Below are positions 48,802 through 52,929 of a stretch of DNA of 52,929 nucleotides, piece by piece. The stretch is taken from the NCBI GenBank assembly GCA_910890315.1, contig CAJVGD010000034.1, positions 1 to 52,929 on the forward strand, written 5' to 3'. Origin of the DNA: Serendipita indica DSM 11827 (taxonomy: Eukaryota; Basidiomycota; Agaricomycetes; Sebacinales; Serendipitaceae). The notes under the pieces are model-generated. The model saw only the letters and a list, made by a program, of their open reading frames with translations, did no database searches and had not been told where the DNA came from. A program made the translations under genes and the position numbers. Position 1 is the stretch's first letter; each line of letters begins with the position of its first letter.

Positions 48802-48865
48802 CCAATTCACAATGTGTTCCAAATCACAAACCTTGAATGCAAATCCGTCCGAATTCCAGATGATA

Positions 48866-48906
48866 TTGCTGGTTGCAGATGAGTTGGCGCCGGCCGGCCC
48901 GGCAAA
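48866..48906 (+). repeat. Left terminal inverted repeat of the Tc1/mariner element
   Basis: It begins TTGCTGGTTGCAGATGAG directly after TA and is the inverted counterpart of 52669-52709. Confidence 0.88.
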
Positions 48907-49186
48907 TAAGCGCTATGTTGAACCGCTACCACTGTCTGCCCATGTCGTTGTGGGGCGTAATGAATTACATATTTAAACTCGCATGATCTGGGGCTTTCCG
49001 ACGGTGCAAGTTTGGATGCAACATCAGTATTTTTTTTCCTACACCAACTTTGAGGCCGCATTACTACAAACCATACAAGTTTGAAGCAATTTGCAATATA
49101 TATTCTCTATTCTAGGACATGTTTCTACTCGTAACTCCTCTCAAGCAAGCTCTTGAGCCCGCATTTCAGCCCCTTGGATCCGACCA

Positions 49187-50359
49187 ATGCCCTGTGGCGG
49201 TCGAATCATGGACAATGTCCGTCTTTCCATCCTTCAGATGCATGGAGAGGTTACCAATCAAGATATATCAAGATATCTTGGTGTATTGCTGCGCTCTGTG
49301 CAGCGAATTGTAAAGCTGGAGCATGATTACCTGGGTTCTGCATTTGAGTCTTGGCCACGCACTGGTGGCACTCCTAGGAAGATCACTGATGAGGCAATGA
49401 TGGTGAGATTATTCTCGCTTGTTTTGATTATGCTGCTAATGCTAGAATAGTTCCTAATCTCTGTAATTGAGCGGAGAAGTGACATCTACTTGGACAAGCT
49501 ACGGGTTGAATTGCAGACCCAAATGGGGATAGAGGTCACCCTTCCCACTCTTTCAAGGAATCTGAGAGACGCAGGGCTCACTTTGAAGATGGTTGGTCTA
49601 TTCTCCGCCAAAATTGCCTTCTCATCTGAACCAACAGATCATGAAAGTGGCAAAAGAACGTGACCCTAGGAAACGAGCAGACTATACGATGCGCATATCA
49701 CAATATCATCCACGTACACAAGTATATATTGATGAATCTCGGTTTGATCGTCAAAATTCAATCCGAAAGCAAGCATGGGCATTTGAGGGAGAGAGAGCCC
49801 TTAAGAAGGTATTCTTTCTACGAGGAAAGAGGTGAGAATTACCTTTCTTTATGGCCTAGTTGACACTCCTTAGCTACTCGGTGCTACCTGCACTCTCACT
49901 TTTGGGTATTCTCCATGTCAAGATTGTCAAGAATGCATTCAACACAGAGCTTTTCAATGAGTTCATATATGAATTACTCCCCTTCATGAATCCTTATGAT
50001 CCAGTAACACAACCACCAAACTTGGTTCTCATTATGGACAACTGCCGGATACATAAAGATCCAGAGATGATTGAGATAGTTTTAGCATGGTCTGTACATT
50101 CTTATCTCATATATGGCGACTTAACATCTACAGTGGCATTTGTATTGAGTTCCTTCCACCCTACTTGCCCGACTGAAACCCAATTGAGCTTTGCTTCTCT
50201 GCAATGAAGGCGTGGGTAAAGCGGCACTCAGACGAAATCTCAAGAGCATGGAATGATCACAAGAACCCAAACCGTGCTCTCTGGGTTCTCTATGACATGG
50301 CCTTCTGGCCAACACATTGCATGGTACATGGATGGTTTAATAAAGCAGGGATTGCATGA
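49187..50359 (+). CDS. Tc1-family DD34E transposase, nearly complete
   Basis: The N-terminal helix-turn-helix (MDNVRLSILQMHGEVTNQDI, YLGVLLRSVQRIVKLEHDY) and linker RTGGTPRKITDEAMM are followed by introns near 49400-49449, 49590-49637, about 49831-49874 and about 50089-50132, all with AG acceptors. The catalytic residues are Asp in VYIDESRFDRQ (near 49730), Asp in LVLIMDNCRIHKDPE (near 50035) and Glu in NPIELCFSAMKAWVKRH (near 50184), with 34 residues between the last two, the Tc1 spacing. One in-frame TGA replaces the codon between PD and NPIE (near 50174), just before the catalytic Glu, so this copy probably cannot make a full transposase. The start at 49187 or the next ATG at 49208 are both possible. 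Confidence 0.85.
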
Positions 50360-50392
50360 TATAGAACTATATACAAGATTATATGATCATAT

Positions 50393-52378
50393 TTAGTCAT
50401 CAGAGTGAATGCTACTCTTGGAATCATTGGTAGCCCAGCGAATGAGGCATGAGGCAACTGCACTCTGGATGCCTGTCAGCTCTACAACTTCAAGAGTTCC
50501 AAGAGAAATGATGTCTTCTGTGCTGTAGATACCATTTTGAGTGAAGCAATTGATGAACTCCTCATAATCCTGTGGATCGTCTGCAACCTTTCGGGTATTT
50601 CAAGCCTTGAGCCATGGTGTGAGAGAGGTGAAGTAAAGCTTGAGCTTTTTCAAATGTGAAGATGATTCCATGGTGCTGTTGTCCTTGATATTTGTAAATG
50701 TGCGGTCAGGAAAAGGGGTAGGCGCCGTGGGGAGCTTGAAATCAAACTTGGATGGAGTGCCTGGGATATGGGGGTGTGAGAGCATGCTCTCCTGCTTCTT
50801 CAGGAAGATTTTCTCCTGGGTAGTGCTGGCAAATCGCTTAATAATCTCCTGGCCAAGCATACTACCTGGACCATTTCTCGATGCATTGCCAGCATTCTGC
50901 AATGATGTCAGACACAGAATTGATACAAAAGCAGCTGACCATTTCAGAGACCCATTTTCGAACTTCAGAATCGGTGATATGAATATGGACGGGTTGCTGG
51001 AGGCTATATTTCTGGAGAAGGCTGGCCTCGCTGAGACCAGGGATCCAACAGCGAGCTCCTCCATGCTTATCGCATTTTAGACTGTCATTTGGCACTTGAT
51101 GAAGTGGTGGACCAGCTGGAGTTGTTGCTCGCTCAGGTACAACAGTTGCCTTTGCAGAACCAGCGGCCTTTTGACACGTCAGCAATGCTATATTGTGCTC
51201 AAAATGGAAATATATACCTTTGCCTTTCCCTTTGCAGCACTACTGATGCTGGCATCCTTGATTGAGACACACCATACATCAACATCTCTTTTCTTTTGAG
51301 CCTGTTCAAGACGATACTTTGTCCCAAAGGTGACAATATCTTCCCAATCCATCTTGTCATCTAATTTATGCCATTTCTTTTGCTGCTTATCAACCTCAAT
51401 CTTGTAGCTGAGGGTGAGCCCCTGCACCCCACAGCAAAGCACATCTGCAACATTCTGGCAGACATCACCAAATTCATCAAAGCTCCAGGCGCTTGCTCTC
51501 TGCTCTGTGCCCTCAACGTCAACATAGGGGCAAATTTTGAAGCCCAGGGTCTACTCTTAGTCCAGCTTGATGCATGCGATGTGAAGCTCACCAGATTTAT
51601 CCTCATCAGCCTGCTTCGCAACTGGATTCCCTTCCTTCTTTCCCTTTCGCTTCCCCACTGTGGCCTTGGGCATAGGGCTAGCATGCATGACCACTACCCC
51701 ATTGACGTTGGTCTCCACTAGACGGCATTTGGCAAACCTCTCTCGGATTGCATCAAGATCTGACTCGCTTCCAGTTGCATAGTGATCATCTGGTGCATCG
51801 CTCCCCACCTCATTGTTGGAGTAAGAGCCAGACGATAGTTCTTCCACTTCCTCTGAATCTTCAAGGTTTAATGCTGGAAGTACTGCACTTTCTGCGTCAC
51901 TATTAAGTATATCTCCTGATATTGATCTTTCGACTTTGTTCCAGTCATGCTCTGCTGTTAAAGGTTTGATGCAGGTTTGCTTGTTTGCAGATACTCCTGG
52001 AAATGCAGACTTTGGGTGGATATCTTCATTCTTTGGTGGTCCAACTTGATGATTATCCTCTATATTTGACTTTTTTGCCCCTGCGGAGGCACTCTGGACT
52101 TTCAAAGTGACCCGCCTTGTTCCAGCAGTTAACCACAAATCAGCGCCTCTAGCAGTGACTTACGGTAGATTAAAGGACTCTAATGTGCTCTCTATGCTAC
52201 CAACAGCCTCTTGGGTATGCTTCCTGGTGGTGCTGCGTGTTGGATGTGCCGTTTGGTTTGGTAGGTAGACTAGTGCCAAAATGCCACGTCTGGGACGTGT
52301 AGAGGTAGGGATATGGTCAGCATCCTCAACTCTATTATTCTTTGGTTGGTTCTTGCCCATTTTCAAGTTTGTGGTCAA
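50393..52378 (-). CDS. Unknown second gene of the Tc1/mariner element
   Basis: I do not recognise this family. From MTTNLKMGKNQPKNNRVEDA (52378) an exon leads across a 48-nt intron (GTAAGT...CAAG) to a Ser/acidic-rich region (EDSEEVEELSSGSYSNNEVG). After an interruption near 51550 comes a folded part (ICPYVDVEGTE, WSFDEFGDVCQNVADVLCCG, WEDIVTFGTKYRLEQAQKKR, VDVWCVSIKDA), then LKCDKHGGARCWIPGLSEAS with paired Cys/His that could bind metal, VHIHITDSEVRKWVSEM and, past another intron, PGSMLGQEIIKRF. The C-terminal helical bundle (DPQDYEEFINCFTQNGIYST, IISLGTLEVVELTG) resembles a SAM-like fold. In-frame stops near 51550 and 50600 suggest light damage or unrecognised introns. It is convergent with the transposase and enclosed by the same inverted repeats, so it travels with the element. 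Confidence 0.6.
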
Positions 52379-52668
52379 GGATTAAACAGGATTGTTCGAT
52401 TCCAGTGGAGTCTGAGCAACATGGGCCAGTCACGGCTAACCTTACTGGTACCATAGATGATCTCATGCAACCTAATAAGAAGCATGGGTACTCAATATTT
52501 TTATCCGGACACAGGGGAATGTCTGGCCGGATGGGTGTGAGCAAAATTTTGGAATGTGGCACTAAAAGTTAGATTTCAGGAAGCCCCAGTTGAGGCGAGT
52601 ACAAATATATTATTCATTTGGTCCAACGACGTTGTGGGCAGCAATTAGAGGGGTGTCAACAAAAATGA

Positions 52669-52709
52669 GTTGCCGAGGCGGCTGGCGCCAACTCATCCGC
52701 AACCAGCAA
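52669..52709 (-). repeat. Right terminal inverted repeat of the Tc1/mariner element
   Basis: Reads TTGCTGGTTGCGGATGAG on the minus strand, immediately inside TA (52710-52711), and pairs with 48866-48906. Confidence 0.88.
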
Positions 52710-52830
52710 TACACTTATTAGAACTTTTACCCCATGTAGATTTTGCTAGAGCAAACATCTGAAAACTGATATTACTGACATCCAAGTTTCATTTCATGTT
52801 CTGAGTCCATCACTCCTCAAGGGGCATAGA

Positions 52831-52929
52831 GGTTCAGGTTTCGGGTTTCGGGTTTCGGGTTTCAGGTTTCGGGTTCGGGTTCAGGTTCGGGTTTCAGGTT
52901 CAGGTTCAGGTTTCAGGTTCGGAGTTCGG
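52831..52929 (+). repeat. Simple repeat of TTTC(A/G)GG and TTC(A/G)GG units
   Basis: A G-rich tract of mixed 6- and 7-nt units (GGTTTCGGG, GGTTCAGG) runs to the edge of the window, so its full length is unknown. It resembles telomere-like repeats in strand bias but lacks TTAGGG. Confidence 0.85.

Larger units (their letters stand above)
48866..52709. mobile_element. Tc1/mariner-type DNA transposon, 3.84 kb, with two opposed genes
   Basis: The ends are inverted repeats of about 41 bp starting TTGCTGGTTGC[A/G] then GATGAGTTGGCGCC, with four mismatches by eye. Both ends abut the dinucleotide TA (48864-48865 and 52710-52711), the target duplication typical of the IS630-Tc1-mariner superfamily. 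Inside are a DD34E transposase on the plus strand and a second, unrelated multi-exon gene on the minus strand; their stop codons are only 33 bp apart. At 3.84 kb it is more than twice the usual Tc1 size. The insertion lies 64 bp after the NLR stop codon and leaves that ORF intact. Confidence 0.88.

Noticed and set aside
52831-52929. Chromosome end
   Set aside because: The repeat lacks TTAGGG units and is irregular, and the window edge is arbitrary, so a telomere call is not supported.

Overview
The window is nuclear DNA of a filamentous basidiomycete, most likely an Agaricomycete close to Rhizoctonia/Ceratobasidium. The evidence is genes split by many introns of about 45-60 nt (GTRNGT...AG, plus microexons), a NACHT-WD40 NLR, mycospin-type I66 protease inhibitors, a SesB-like hydrolase, Tnp2-type and Tc1-type DNA transposons and a LINE fragment. 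The genus is inferred from this gene content.

Region 1 (1-20.4 kb) is gene-dense and mostly housekeeping. It holds a Glo3-type ArfGAP, a mitochondrial ABC1/UbiB-like kinase, a single-pass membrane protein, a Rho1-type GTPase, an Nbp2/Skb5-like SH3 adaptor, a membrane-anchored aspartic protease with a very long cytoplasmic tail, mitochondrial malate dehydrogenase (with a 6-nt microexon) and a nicotinamide riboside kinase (with a 12-nt microexon). Set into it (7.1-10.8 kb) is a tandem array of four small secreted proteins that I do not recognise. Two of these share an almost identical 104-bp promoter although their proteins are very different. Three conserved genes here (ArfGAP, Rho, protease) each show one apparent single-base frame slip, which suggests consensus errors in the assembly.

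Region 2 (20.4-33.7 kb) is looser. It has a pair of tiny stand-alone double-stranded RNA-binding-domain proteins, a TLDc (OXR1-like) protein with a long disordered N terminus, a four-helix membrane protein, and a block in which a GH11 xylanase lies between two I66 serine-protease inhibitors.

Region 3 (33.7-44.5 kb) is accessory and decayed. It contains a degenerate Tnp2/CACTA-type transposon with subterminal repeats, a second Rho GTPase in which the catalytic switch II glutamine is serine, a third Rho copy reduced to a relic, a truncated SesB-like alpha/beta hydrolase, and a LINE reverse-transcriptase fragment.

Region 4 (44.5-52.9 kb) has a NACHT-WD40 NLR whose first half is broken but whose eleven near-identical WD40 repeats remain open. 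A 3.84-kb Tc1/mariner element follows 64 bp after its stop codon. The element has about 41-bp terminal inverted repeats, TA target duplications, a DD34E transposase and an unusual second gene on the opposite strand. The window ends in a TTTC(A/G)GG-type simple repeat.
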